In this document: positions 24,939 to 32,324 of the stretch, piece by piece
How positions within the stretch are numbered: the first letter of the stretch is position 1
How the letters are laid out: each line of letters starts with the position of its first letter
Assembly (NCBI GenBank): GCA_020073565.1
Contig: JAIQEY010000042.1
Location: forward strand, 1-52,042
Reading direction: 5' to 3'
Source of the DNA: Terriglobia bacterium
GTDB lineage: Bacteria > Acidobacteriota > Terriglobia > Terriglobales > Acidobacteriaceae
Length of the DNA: 52,042 nt
Translations under genes and position numbers: made by a program
Notes under the pieces: model-generated
The model's input: only the letters and a program-made list of their open reading frames with translations
Told to the model about the DNA's origin: nothing
Databases searched by the model: none

Positions 24939-26708
24939 ATGCACACTCGTACTTTACATCGCGTCCTATTGGTCGTCGTTTCGGCACTTTGCCTGGGGGT
25001 GGCCACCGTCAGCGCTACGCCCACCTGCCCGCTCAGTTACGGAACGACAGACGCAGCCAAGAGCCACAAGCTATTCCTGTATTTCCCCACCTCCGATGAC
25101 TCCACTTATCCCAGCAACTTCACCGGAGAAAGTCCGGCGAGTCATTTTGATGTCACCCAGCTCGACAGCACCATCGGCACGACTGCGGCACTGCGCGACC
25201 GCATCCACGACGTAGTGGTCGACGACTTCTGTGAGTTCAACGTCCAGGTTCTGGCGGCGACCACCAATCCCGAGACCATGGCCTCTCCGCCGGCATTGCG
25301 CCATACCGAGGCGATCGGATCGGACAATAACGGCGGCGGCGCATGGGGCATGTCACCGACCTCAAACGCCGACGTGCTGTTCGGCCGGGTCTGGGCCGGT
25401 GCTTATGTCGTTTGCGAAGGTGGGAACGGCGCGGGCGGCTGCTCGACGGAAGGGGCCCTGACCGGCACGAACGCCACGCTCGACCGTTGGGCCCAGGCGG
25501 TCGGCGGAACGGCGGCGCATGAGAGCGGCCACACCTACGGGCTGAACCACTCCGACGACGATGGACCCGGCGGCGTCTGTCCTGATCCCGGAACCGGGCC
25601 GGAACCGGGCGAGGACGCCCTGACCCGCCACCTCATGCCCAGTGGTTGCAATCTCGACGGCAATTCGCGCGCGGGATACCGGCGCCACATCAGCAACCGA
25701 GGCTATGGCATTCTGGCGACCAACATCGGCCTGTCGGTCCAGACGATGCACAACTGGGACCTGGTCAATCCAAACGCGCAGCCTGGTCACAGTCTGGCGA
25801 TCGATTTCCTGAGTTCCCAGTCATCCGTCAACCTCACCTGGAGCTGGGACGGGCCCAGCAGTCCCTGGATCAACCCGGTGGTGACCTCTACGGGGACCGG
25901 AACCTATCACGGGACTACGTATCACAAATACCGGATCACCTGGTCAACGGCCAATCCAGCCTGGAGCGGCGGCCCGTCGGGCACGGTCAATGGTGGGGGG
26001 GAATTTCACGTCGGGGCGACCTTCACCGGAGTGGACTTCAACCAGCCCGATCCGATCATCATTCAGAATGTGACCCTGTTTGACGGCGGCGGATCGCCGC
26101 TTGCGCTGCATCCGCGCTTGCCGATCTATGACGCCGGTTCGCTCGACTCCGCTGACGGCTCGTTTGCCCTGCGCTTCCAGCGGCCCGCCGGCGCGATCCT
26201 GAGGTTGCGGCAGGCGGTGATCTATCAACTGCCGCGCGTGGCTTCGATCGACTCGCTGAACGGCGACAAGAGGCCCTTCACTTTCGACAGGCAAGCGATC
26301 CGCCCATGGTCGGAGACGAAGTGCGCGCCCCAGGTGCTGGAGAAAGAGATCCGCTGCGTCATCGCCCACGTCAAGGATCGTCCACACGTTCTTTCGGTCC
26401 ACAAGGTAGGCGAGCCCAACGTCTACGACTGCAGCAAGGGCATACCGTGGGAGAAGTTCCGCAAGGACTCTAAGGGCATTCCGGACGTGGACGGCCCGAT
26501 CTGCGCGGCCACGGTTCGCGACCCCTTCCCGTCGGCCACGGTCTACGTGATCGCCACCTTCATCGATCCCGCAGCCAAGCACTGGGACCCGAAGGAGAAG
26601 GCCTATCTGACCGGCCCGTTGGCATCCAAGGTCTACTATCAATTCAGCGGGATCCGCAAACTGGACCGCCTGCGCAAGCCGGTCGGCGAAGTCGCAAAAA
26701 CACGCTGA
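24939..26708 (+). CDS. Secreted metzincin-like zinc metalloprotease
   Basis: 589 aa from the ATG at 24939, preceded by AAAAGGAGAAG; the ORF extends upstream without a better start. Signal peptide TLHRVLLVVVSALCLGVATVSA. The zinc site HESGHTYGLNH (HExxHxxGxxH, His at about residue 194) is of the metzincin type. Cys residues in the mature part suggest disulfides. Residues about 290-400 look like beta-sandwich (VNLTWSWDGPSSPW...). The substrate is unknown; an exported protein-degrading enzyme is likely. The stop overlaps the next ATG as TGATG. Confidence 0.82.
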   Translation: MHTRTLHRVLLVVVSALCLGVATVSATPTCPLSYGTTDAAKSHKLFLYFPTSDDSTYPSNFTGESPASHFDVTQLDSTIGTTAALRDRIHDVVVDDFCEFNVQVLAATTNPETMASPPALRHTEAIGSDNNGGGAWGMSPTSNADVLFGRVWAGAYVVCEGGNGAGGCSTEGALTGTNATLDRWAQAVGGTAAHESGHTYGLNHSDDDGPGGVCPDPGTGPEPGEDALTRHLMPSGCNLDGNSRAGYRRHISNRGYGILATNIGLSVQTMHNWDLVNPNAQPGHSLAIDFLSSQSSVNLTWSWDGPSSPWINPVVTSTGTGTYHGTTYHKYRITWSTANPAWSGGPSGTVNGGGEFHVGATFTGVDFNQPDPIIIQNVTLFDGGGSPLALHPRLPIYDAGSLDSADGSFALRFQRPAGAILRLRQAVIYQLPRVASIDSLNGDKRPFTFDRQAIRPWSETKCAPQVLEKEIRCVIAHVKDRPHVLSVHKVGEPNVYDCSKGIPWEKFRKDSKGIPDVDGPICAATVRDPFPSATVYVIATFIDPAAKHWDPKEKAYLTGPLASKVYYQFSGIRKLDRLRKPVGEVAKTR

Positions 26709-27127
26709 TGTTGTGCGGCGATCGAGGGGTTTCCCTCGATCGCCATCCCTACTACTCTAGAAGCAAGCATCAGGAGCGACTCGGGCTCGCATTCGTGCGC
26801 GTTTTCCGCCGGATTTTTCTCGACTGCTTGCCGCGCCCGATCGAAGCCCACTGGGATCCCGTCTACGGGCCCCGACTGGCGGGTTTCCCGGTGAACATCT
26901 GCTACGCCGATCTCCGGGGCGAGCATGGACCATATCACGCGACGTACTACTTTGATCCGAGAACCTTCTCGGAAGACTCGGAAGCGCGCAGGATGCGGTA
27001 CTACCCGAAGCCAGAGACTCTGTTCTGGGTCGAGGTGGTGATCAGCAAGATCAGCGGGAGCAGCGAGGCGAGGAAGTACCGGGGAGAGGGACTCGTGTCG
27101 GCGGTCGTGATTTTCGGACGGCAATGA
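26708..27127 (+). CDS. Hypothetical protein coupled to the protease
   Basis: 139 aa. The start codon overlaps the protease TGA (TGATG). The body is compact and basic (LGLAFVRVFRRIFLDCLPRPIEAHW, NICYADLRGEHGPYHATYYFDPRTFSEDSEARRMRYYPKP, VEVVISKISGSSEARKYRGEGLVSAVVIFG). No family recognised. A 12-bp perfect hairpin (26717-26744) lies within the first codons, so the real start could be later, for example near codon 20. Its 3' end is duplicated as a remnant at 23033-23137, showing that this gene belongs to a repeated family. Confidence 0.55.
   Translation: MLCGDRGVSLDRHPYYSRSKHQERLGLAFVRVFRRIFLDCLPRPIEAHWDPVYGPRLAGFPVNICYADLRGEHGPYHATYYFDPRTFSEDSEARRMRYYPKPETLFWVEVVISKISGSSEARKYRGEGLVSAVVIFGRQ
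26717..26744. terminator. Strong perfect hairpin at the protease gene end
   Basis: GGCGATCGAGGG-GTTT-CCCTCGATCGCC, a 12-bp perfect stem with a 4-nt loop, beginning 9 nt after the protease stop. No T run follows, so it is not a textbook intrinsic terminator. It could attenuate transcription, stabilise the protease mRNA or hide the downstream start. Confidence 0.45.
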
Positions 27128-27183
27128 TGGACACCGCTGTCAGGGGGGTGGAGAACGATGAGCCGGCCGACGACGGCGGCTAA
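27124..27183 (+). CDS. Conserved 19-aa micro-ORF
   Basis: ATG at 27124 overlaps the TGA of the preceding gene (ATGA). It encodes MMDTAVRGVENDEPADDGG. Its duplicate at 23087-23137 encodes MIDAVVRGLEKDKPGD. Several of the differences between the copies are synonymous (AGA/AGG, GGT/GGG, GAA/GAG) and most others conservative, with the frame kept open to a TAA in each. This hints at a translated peptide or a frame-shifted C-terminal extension. Confidence 0.35.
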   Translation: MMDTAVRGVENDEPADDGG

Positions 27184-27275
27184 GACGCCTCCAGTTTTGT
27201 TCGTCGCAGGATGCGCCGCACCTCGCGAGGCACAGTGATTTGCCCTTTGCTTGTGATCCTCGCCTGCTCTTGCAA
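27180..27275 (-). pseudogene. Truncated AbrB/SpoVT-like antitoxin
   Basis: From a TTG at 27275 the frame reads QEQARITSKGQITVPREVRRIL, the classical AbrB/MazE swapped-hairpin signature. It then leaves the family (RRTKLEAS) and stops after 31 residues, where about 75-85 would be normal. It lies 17 nt downstream of a broken Phd-like gene on the same strand. Confidence 0.55.
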
Positions 27276-27292
27276 TGCAAACCCCGTACCTT

Positions 27293-27532
27293 TTAGGAAT
27301 CACCCAACTCCCCCCAGTCTTTACGAGCAATCGCGGGGGGAAACGACATCGCCGGTAATCACACCCTTGCCGGCGAGAAAATTGTAAGATGTCGTCTGAG
27401 TCTTTGTCGGCCGGGATCAGCTTCGCGACTGGTTTGCCGCGTCTTGATCACCACGGTCTCGCGCTTGGCCTGCACTTCATCCATGACCGCAAGACAATGG
27501 ACCTTAAAGAAACCGTCAGCCATTGTTTTCAT
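27293..27532 (-). pseudogene. Phd/YefM-type antitoxin with three frameshifts
   Basis: The ATG at 27532 opens MKTMADGFFKVHCLAVMDEVQAKRETVVI. A frame change then gives RGKPVAKLIPADKDSDDILQ, a second (at a TTTT run) gives FLAGKGVITGDVVSP, and a third (at a run of six C) gives AIARKDWGELGDS and a TAA. Reassembled, it is a full-length Phd/YefM antitoxin. Each break is consistent with one extra base. It follows the vapC at 27558 by 25 bp. Confidence 0.65.
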
Positions 27533-27557
27533 TCCAAAGCCCCATAATCGAGCACTG

Positions 27558-27971
27558 CTAGCGAGTCTGGAAGGGGTTGAGAATCCGCACATCAAGTTGC
27601 CTGAAATCCCGTTCATTCCTGGTCACAACAACCAAACGATGGACACGCGCCGTCGCCGCAATCATGGCATCCTCGAGCAACTGATCCGGTTTCGCGTCCA
27701 TGATGCGGCCCCATTCCCGAAAGCACGGCGTGTCCATCGGGAGGATTTGATAAGAAGCAGCGACCTGATCCATCCAACGCTCGATCTCGCTCGCTTTCGC
27801 GGGATCGTGATGCTTTGTCCGCTCAATGCCCGCTTGCAGTTCGCCCATCGTCACCGCGGAAAGAAACAACTGCTCTTCCTCCTGATCGCTGAGCCATGCA
27901 AGCACGGCGCCGTGCGGACGCGGCTTTCGGAGCTCGGAGACGATGTTGGCGTCCAGCAGGTATTGGTTCAC
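27558..27971 (-). CDS. vapC: PIN-domain toxin (VapC/FitB-like)
   Basis: 137 aa from a GTG overlapping the antitoxin stop (GTGA). Motifs: LLDANIVSELRKP (first Asp), SAVTMGELQAGIER (Glu), LEDAMIAATARVHRLVVVTRNERDF (Asp residues of the C-terminal half). A complete metal-site set is present, so the ribonuclease toxin appears intact. It is encoded after a Phd-type antitoxin and has an apparent promoter upstream of the pair. Confidence 0.92.
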   Translation of the reverse strand: MNQYLLDANIVSELRKPRPHGAVLAWLSDQEEEQLFLSAVTMGELQAGIERTKHHDPAKASEIERWMDQVAASYQILPMDTPCFREWGRIMDAKPDQLLEDAMIAATARVHRLVVVTRNERDFRQLDVRILNPFQTR

Positions 27972-28225
27972 TTAAACTCCAACGGCACACGTCGCCGCAC
28001 ACTGCGGCGCTCGGCAATCAAGTTCTCAAAGCGAGCTTCGGGAGCGAGCAACAATGCTTTGAGGCCGGGACGGGCAGCCCGTTGCATTCGCTTCCATTCC
28101 TCGATCGGCACCATAACGGCGGTTTCGATACCGCGACGGGTCACGATCTGCGGGCCCTTTTTGAGGGTCGCATCCAAGAACGCGCTAAAGCGCGCTTTCG
28201 CGTCTTGCACTTGCCACGAAGTCAA
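27968..28225 (-). CDS. Phd/YefM family antitoxin
   Basis: 85 aa from a TTG with GAGGTG 5 nt upstream. The sequence TSWQVQDAKARFSAFLDATLKKGPQIVTRRGIETAVMVPIEEWKRMQ is the Phd/YefM DNA-binding fold. The C-terminal basic tail (ERRSVRRRVPLEF) should contact the PIN toxin. It sits 26 nt below a good -10 box, with repeated operator-like motifs over the promoter. Confidence 0.88.
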   Translation of the reverse strand: MTSWQVQDAKARFSAFLDATLKKGPQIVTRRGIETAVMVPIEEWKRMQRAARPGLKALLLAPEARFENLIAERRSVRRRVPLEFK

Positions 28226-28250
28226 GCTTCACCTCTTGTGCACTACTCCC

Positions 28251-28280
28251 ATTATACTGACTAGTCATCTATCTAGTCAT
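28251..28280 (-). promoter_or_regulatory. Promoter and operator of the phd-vapC module
   Basis: On the minus strand: ATGACT (28280-28275), an 18-bp spacer, then a perfect TATAAT (28256-28251). The plus strand carries a direct repeat CTAGTCAT-CTAT-CTAGTCAT (28261-28280) and the palindrome TGACTAGTCA (28258-28267). These fill the -35 and spacer, a good autorepressor layout. The -35 overlaps the last codons of the neighbouring broken PIN gene. Confidence 0.6.
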
Positions 28281-28858
28281 ATTTTGTAGAACATGACTCT
28301 CCCTGAAGGATCAAGTTGCTGCAACAAATAAAAGTCGCGAACGTTACGGGACAATACCACACATCCGTATTTTCGAGCTGCAGCGAATAGCATCGCGTCG
28401 TTCAAGACGCGCCGTCGCTACTCTCGTCCATATCCCTGGGTTCGGGCCAGCGTGCCAGACAGCACTCCGGCCTCCCGCCAGACCTCGGGATCGGGCGTAA
28501 TCGTCCGGTAGCTGGGTCGACGGTCGATGACCGCGGCAATTTGTTCGATGATCTCGCGCGTTTGGGACTGAGCGGGATCGAACAGACCGCAGGTCGCCGC
28601 CAGTTCGGCTTCCGTGACTGGGGAATGCCATGCCTCGGTTGCCCGGAGCATCGCTTCGCCCTGTTGCGGAAAACGGCCTTGAAGAATATCAATGTAAACC
28701 GTCGTATCGTAGAGCAGCTTGGCGGGTCGGTGACTGGTCGTTCCAAGGAACTCAAGCTCTGATTCGGCCCGCGGTTCAAGCCACGCTCGATGCTTGTCGG
28801 GTTTGAGTCGCTTGAGAGTATTTTGAAATTCAGAACTCAAGGTCAGCCTCGCTACCAA
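28277..28858 (-). pseudogene. PIN-domain toxin interrupted by an in-frame TAG
   Basis: The frame from a TTG at 28858 includes AKLLYDTTVYIDILQGRFP (PIN start), SPVTEAELAATCGLFDP and ARTQGYGRE, then TAG at 28418-28420. In the same frame the protein resumes at once: RRRVLNDAMLFAAARKYGCVVLSRNVRDFYLLQQLDPSGRVMFYKI and a TGA at 28277-28279. The second half holds the remaining PIN acidic residues (LNDAML, NVRDF). A single base change would restore a 193-aa toxin. Whether the stop is read through is unknown. It overlaps the antitoxin by 29 nt. Confidence 0.75.
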
Positions 28859-29135
28859 CCGCTCCGCGCCGCGAAAGCAGCCAGTCCGCGTAGTCGTCGG
28901 CTACCGCGATATTGGCCAGCGCCACCTCGATCAGGGCCGTATCGGAATCAATGCCGGTGCGCTTTTTTGCCCTGGCCACCAGGGCTTCAGGCATTCTTCC
29001 CCGGACCATCTGGGTGCGTTCGCCCCGCAAGAGTCCTTCTTTCTCGGCAATGACCATCACGTCCCGCAACTGCTGGAGCGCGGGAGACCCTCTTCCCCTA
29101 TACCTGTATGTTTCCTTCTTCGTGAGGAACTGCAT
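28830..29135 (-). CDS. Antitoxin paired with the interrupted PIN gene
   Basis: 101 aa from an ATG. The sequence MVRGRMPEALVARAKKRTGIDSDTALIEVALANIAV has a ribbon-helix-helix character; the tail ADDYADWLLSRRGAVGSEADLEF should bind toxin. The start codon lies in one arm of an inverted repeat (29134-29167). No strong ribosome site is visible. The gene seems intact although its toxin is not. Confidence 0.72.
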   Translation of the reverse strand: MQFLTKKETYRYRGRGSPALQQLRDVMVIAEKEGLLRGERTQMVRGRMPEALVARAKKRTGIDSDTALIEVALANIAVADDYADWLLSRRGAVGSEADLEF

Positions 29136-29167
29136 TGGGGGCTACGATTCACGACTTACCCCCCAAT
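29134..29167. promoter_or_regulatory. Inverted repeat covering the antitoxin start
   Basis: ATTGGGGG (29134-29141) pairs with CCCCCAAT (29160-29167) across an 18-nt loop. On the minus strand the ATG of the antitoxin (29135-29133) is at the edge of the stem. It could be an RNA structure masking translation or a repressor site. Confidence 0.4.
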
Positions 29168-29315
29168 AAACAGGTGCACCGTCATTTTCTATGTAGCACA
29201 ACATCAATATTATTGTAGTACACACTTGCCGTCTGATGCGGACGGCGCCGCCTTGTTCGTTCTCCGTTCCGACACTCCAAGAGCGTTCTGCGGTTCCAGC
29301 GGTGTCTTAGCCAGT

Positions 29316-29336
29316 GCCGAGCTGTACTAGCTCGGC
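29316..29336. other. Perfect 8-bp hairpin in an intergenic stretch
   Basis: GCCGAGCT-GTACT-AGCTCGGC. It lies in the 217-bp gap between the antitoxin start and the small ORF at 29353. No T run follows. Nothing else is recognised in this gap apart from AT-rich sequence at 29180-29225 that may hold the antitoxin promoter. Confidence 0.3.
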
Positions 29337-29352
29337 TGTGAGGTAAAGGCTC

Positions 29353-29568
29353 TTGGACGCGGCCACATCCAAGGGCATCAAGGAAGAAGTCCGCTCATCC
29401 GACTCGGCCGCCACCGCCGCTGAGCGCTTCCGCGAGCATCTCCGCGCAGCGAGCGGCGCTCTCGGCCAATCCCGCACGGGCCTGATGCGGCGTGCAGTGC
29501 GAGCGGTTGAGCTGTCGGGGAACCTTCAGGTGCGGAGCTGTAAGCCTAACTGTTTTTCGCGCTCCTGA
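29353..29568 (+). CDS. Small hypothetical ORF
   Basis: 71 aa from a TTG, with no clear ribosome site. The body SDSAATAAERFREHLRAASGALGQSRTGLMRRAVRAVEL is helical and basic; the end loses protein character. Its TGA lies inside the stem of a 12-bp hairpin. No family recognised. It could be chance. Confidence 0.25.
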   Translation: MDAATSKGIKEEVRSSDSAATAAERFREHLRAASGALGQSRTGLMRRAVRAVELSGNLQVRSCKPNCFSRS

Positions 29569-29595
29569 TGCGTCGCGAGGGGAGACGCATCAGGA
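29563..29595. other. 12-bp perfect inverted repeat
   Basis: TCCTGATGCGTC (29563-29574) pairs with GACGCATCAGGA (29584-29595) over a 9-nt loop. A GTTTTT run lies before it on the plus strand rather than after, so it is not a clear terminator in either direction. The stretch 29596-29771 beyond it holds nothing I can identify. Confidence 0.4.
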
Positions 29596-29771
29596 CCAAC
29601 CCAATCGGTCCTGTCGCTTGCCTGGCCAAAACCCACGAACTATGCGCCCGCCAATGGAAGAATGGTGAGCAAGACTGTTCCCTGCAGTTGCCCTTGCCAC
29701 GAAGAAGAACAGAAGCCTACTTCCGCGCCGAACATGAGGGGGTTCTTGCATGTTGAGGTTGCGTTGGCCGG

Positions 29772-31928
29772 CTAGCGCGCCCTCACCACTGCAGACATCA
29801 GCATCGTGTTGTACGGGTTGTGAACGGATAGTACGAAGTACATCTTCGTGGATCCGTCAGCCTGGGGCGTGGTGTATCGGCTGATGAGGTAGGGGCCATA
29901 GGCCCCGCCGCCTTCTCCTTCCTGCCCGGGATCACTGAGGCCGTCGTTGCTATCTTTCTTGTGCATATAGACTCCAAGCGCGTGGTCTATATCGAAGATG
30001 TTTTGGCAGGGACTCCAAGGTCCCCACGGAAGGCGACTCTGGCGCTCGAGAATGAACCCCGGATTGTCGCTGTTGTAGAGCAAGATGAAACGTTTCAGGA
30101 AAGGATTCCAGCGCACGCACAACTCGCCGACACTACCCGAGAGGAACAGTGGCTGAGCCACGCCTTCATCGTTACCCCACCGTGGGGTTCCAGTTGCGGC
30201 ATCGATGCCGGTAAAATATCTATATGCAGCGCGATCCTCGATAAGAACCAGCGGAACGTAGGCCAGATAGACATTGCTGCGACGGTATCCGCCGCTTCCC
30301 CAAAGCAGCAGGGCGTCGCCCTCACCTTGCGGGAGATCAGGAAAATCCGCATGATTTACAACCTGCATAGAAGAGTTAATGAATTTATTGGTCGAGAAGT
30401 CAAACAGCGGCGGCCCGAAATTAATCCCATTATCTTCCGATCGAGCGAGCACGCTGCGCCCCATTGAGTTCCAATCTGTCCCGGGATCTTCGATGCGATC
30501 CGTCGTAAAGAAGACGTACATGCTGGCTCTTGTTACAAGTTGCCCCCGCTGCCAAGGCAGACTGACATCTGAGTTGTCGTGCCACCAGTGCGCAATCCTA
30601 TTACCTTCCGGCACCACGACCTCGAAGTTTCCGTGCCCACCGCCGCTAAAGTTACTCTGGATAATGCAACCCGGCCCGCTCGCCACTGTGCTGATGATCT
30701 GACCCGGTCTCCAGGGGAGGTTGACATCTGAGTTGTCGTGCCACCAGTGCGCAAGATTGTTGCCCTGAAGCACGACCACCTCGAAGTTCCCATGCGCGCG
30801 GTCTCCAAAATCGCTTTGGATAATGCAACCTGGCCCCGACACGTTGAAAGCGATGGTTTGCGCGCGCTGCCACGGTAGATTCACATCGGAATTGTCGTGG
30901 AAGTAGTGCACCAGGGTACTTCCTTCTGGAACCACCACTTCAAAATTCCCATGGTCAGAGCTGCCGAAATTGCTCTGAATGATGCACCCCGCACCCGTAG
31001 CATTCCCGCTGATCGTCTGCCCGCGCTGCCACGGCAGATTCACGTCTGAGTTATCGTGAAAATAGTGGACGAGACTATGTCCCTCGAGCACCACCACCTC
31101 GAAGTTGCCGCGTTCCCGATCACCAAAATTGCTCTGAATGATGCACCCTGGACCGGTTGCACGTGTGCTGATCGTCTGCCCACGCTGCCATGGCAGATTC
31201 ACATCCGAGTTGTCGTGAAAATAGTGGACGAGGTTGGTTCCTTCCAGCACAACTACCTCAAAGTTCCCGTGCTCAGAACTGCCAAAATTACTCTGAATAA
31301 TGCGCCCCGGCCCCGTTGCTAGCGACGTGATGATTTGGCCGCGGCGCCACCCATTGTTGACGTCAGAGTTATCGTGCCACCAGTGAACGAGGTTGTTCCC
31401 CTCAAGGACGACGACCTCGAAATTCCCATGGTCGTGACTCCCAAAATTGCTCTGGATAATCCAAGCCGGCCCACTCGCGGAACGCCCGACGCTGACCCCG
31501 TCACAAGGCACAAGATTGTTGCCTTCCAGGACTACGACTTCAAAGTTTCCGTGGTCACCGCCGGCGAAATTGCTCTGAATGATGCAACCGGGTCCGGTTG
31601 CTTCGGTGCTGATGATCTGGCCGGACTGCCAGGGAAGATTGACGTCGGATTTGTCGTGCCACCAATGAACCAATTGATTTCGGTTCCACAAGACAACCTC
31701 AAAGTTCTTGTGATCCCCGCCGCCGAAATCGCTCTGGATGATTGATCCGGAACCGGACGCCGGGCTAGGAATCGTCTGCGCGACACTCCACTCGATTCCG
31801 TGATCCTTGCCAACCCCGAACAAATGATGCAACTGTCCGTCGCGGAACAACACGGCTTCCAAATTGCCGTGGCCATCAGAGCTGAAGTCACTTTGAATCA
31901 GGCTGCTGGGTCCGACTAGATTGCTCAT
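29772..31928 (-). CDS. Tandem-repeat (propeller/lectin-like) protein with DUF4185 domain
   Basis: 718 aa. Residues about 8-460 are nine repeats of about 53 aa with the core GPGCIIQSNFG...HGNFEVVVLEGNNLVHWWHDNSDVNLPWQRGQ; the third is shortened to about 41 aa. The pattern of sequential W/H-rich blades suggests a PLL-like lectin propeller. From about residue 465, MYVFFTTDRIEDPGTDWNSMGRSVLARSEDNGINFG... and ALLLWGSGGYRRSNVYLAYVP mark a DUF4185 domain, a five-bladed glycosidase-like fold. No signal peptide is visible (MSNLVGPSSL), so export, if any, uses another route. Neighbouring repeats are very alike at DNA level. Confidence 0.8.
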   Translation of the reverse strand: MSNLVGPSSLIQSDFSSDGHGNLEAVLFRDGQLHHLFGVGKDHGIEWSVAQTIPSPASGSGSIIQSDFGGGDHKNFEVVLWNRNQLVHWWHDKSDVNLPWQSGQIISTEATGPGCIIQSNFAGGDHGNFEVVVLEGNNLVPCDGVSVGRSASGPAWIIQSNFGSHDHGNFEVVVLEGNNLVHWWHDNSDVNNGWRRGQIITSLATGPGRIIQSNFGSSEHGNFEVVVLEGTNLVHYFHDNSDVNLPWQRGQTISTRATGPGCIIQSNFGDRERGNFEVVVLEGHSLVHYFHDNSDVNLPWQRGQTISGNATGAGCIIQSNFGSSDHGNFEVVVPEGSTLVHYFHDNSDVNLPWQRAQTIAFNVSGPGCIIQSDFGDRAHGNFEVVVLQGNNLAHWWHDNSDVNLPWRPGQIISTVASGPGCIIQSNFSGGGHGNFEVVVPEGNRIAHWWHDNSDVSLPWQRGQLVTRASMYVFFTTDRIEDPGTDWNSMGRSVLARSEDNGINFGPPLFDFSTNKFINSSMQVVNHADFPDLPQGEGDALLLWGSGGYRRSNVYLAYVPLVLIEDRAAYRYFTGIDAATGTPRWGNDEGVAQPLFLSGSVGELCVRWNPFLKRFILLYNSDNPGFILERQSRLPWGPWSPCQNIFDIDHALGVYMHKKDSNDGLSDPGQEGEGGGAYGPYLISRYTTPQADGSTKMYFVLSVHNPYNTMLMSAVVRAR

Positions 31929-32324
31929 CTCACTCTCCCAATCTCAATCTTGGAATTAGACTCGAGTACCGGTTCGTTTGGCTAATAGTTCCTCTCGCCT
32001 GTGAATGAAGATTCCAGACCGGTGGCATGATGGATTACTTCCTCGGAAAAGATCAAGCCCGAATAGCTAGAAAAGGAATCAACGGGTAAGACCATCGCGG
32101 GCTCGAGAGCAATTTCCCGTGGCGGTTCAAGAGCCCTTTTTCTTTGTCGGACATTGGAGGCGCCAGCGTTCCCCATCATCAGAATGGTTGCGTGAAGAAA
32201 ACAGCAACAAGGGGATCAGACAAGGAACATGCTCCAAAGACTCTGGAGCCGAGCTCGTTTTCCGCGGATAAGCAGCGCCTGTTTTCGAAGAAGTGAATTA
32301 ATCTGATGAGAGCGAGCGTGACCC
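31929..32324. other. Intergenic stretch, 396 bp, no gene seen
   Basis: Only short frames with unconvincing composition occur on either strand. It separates the stop of the WD40 gene from the start of the DUF4185 gene on the same strand, so it should hold the promoter of the latter. I could not place one with confidence. Confidence 0.4.

Noticed and set aside
29316..29336. Hairpin considered as an intrinsic terminator for the antitoxin region
   Set aside because: It lies upstream of the antitoxin and lacks a T run in either direction, so I list it only as a structure.
30600..31760. Regular repeats that could be mistaken for a CRISPR array
   Set aside because: Repeat units are about 159 bp and translate continuously as a 53-aa repeat without spacers.
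31982..32179. 65-codon minus-strand ORF next to the WD40 gene
   Set aside because: No ribosome site, no conserved pattern and no coupling to neighbours.
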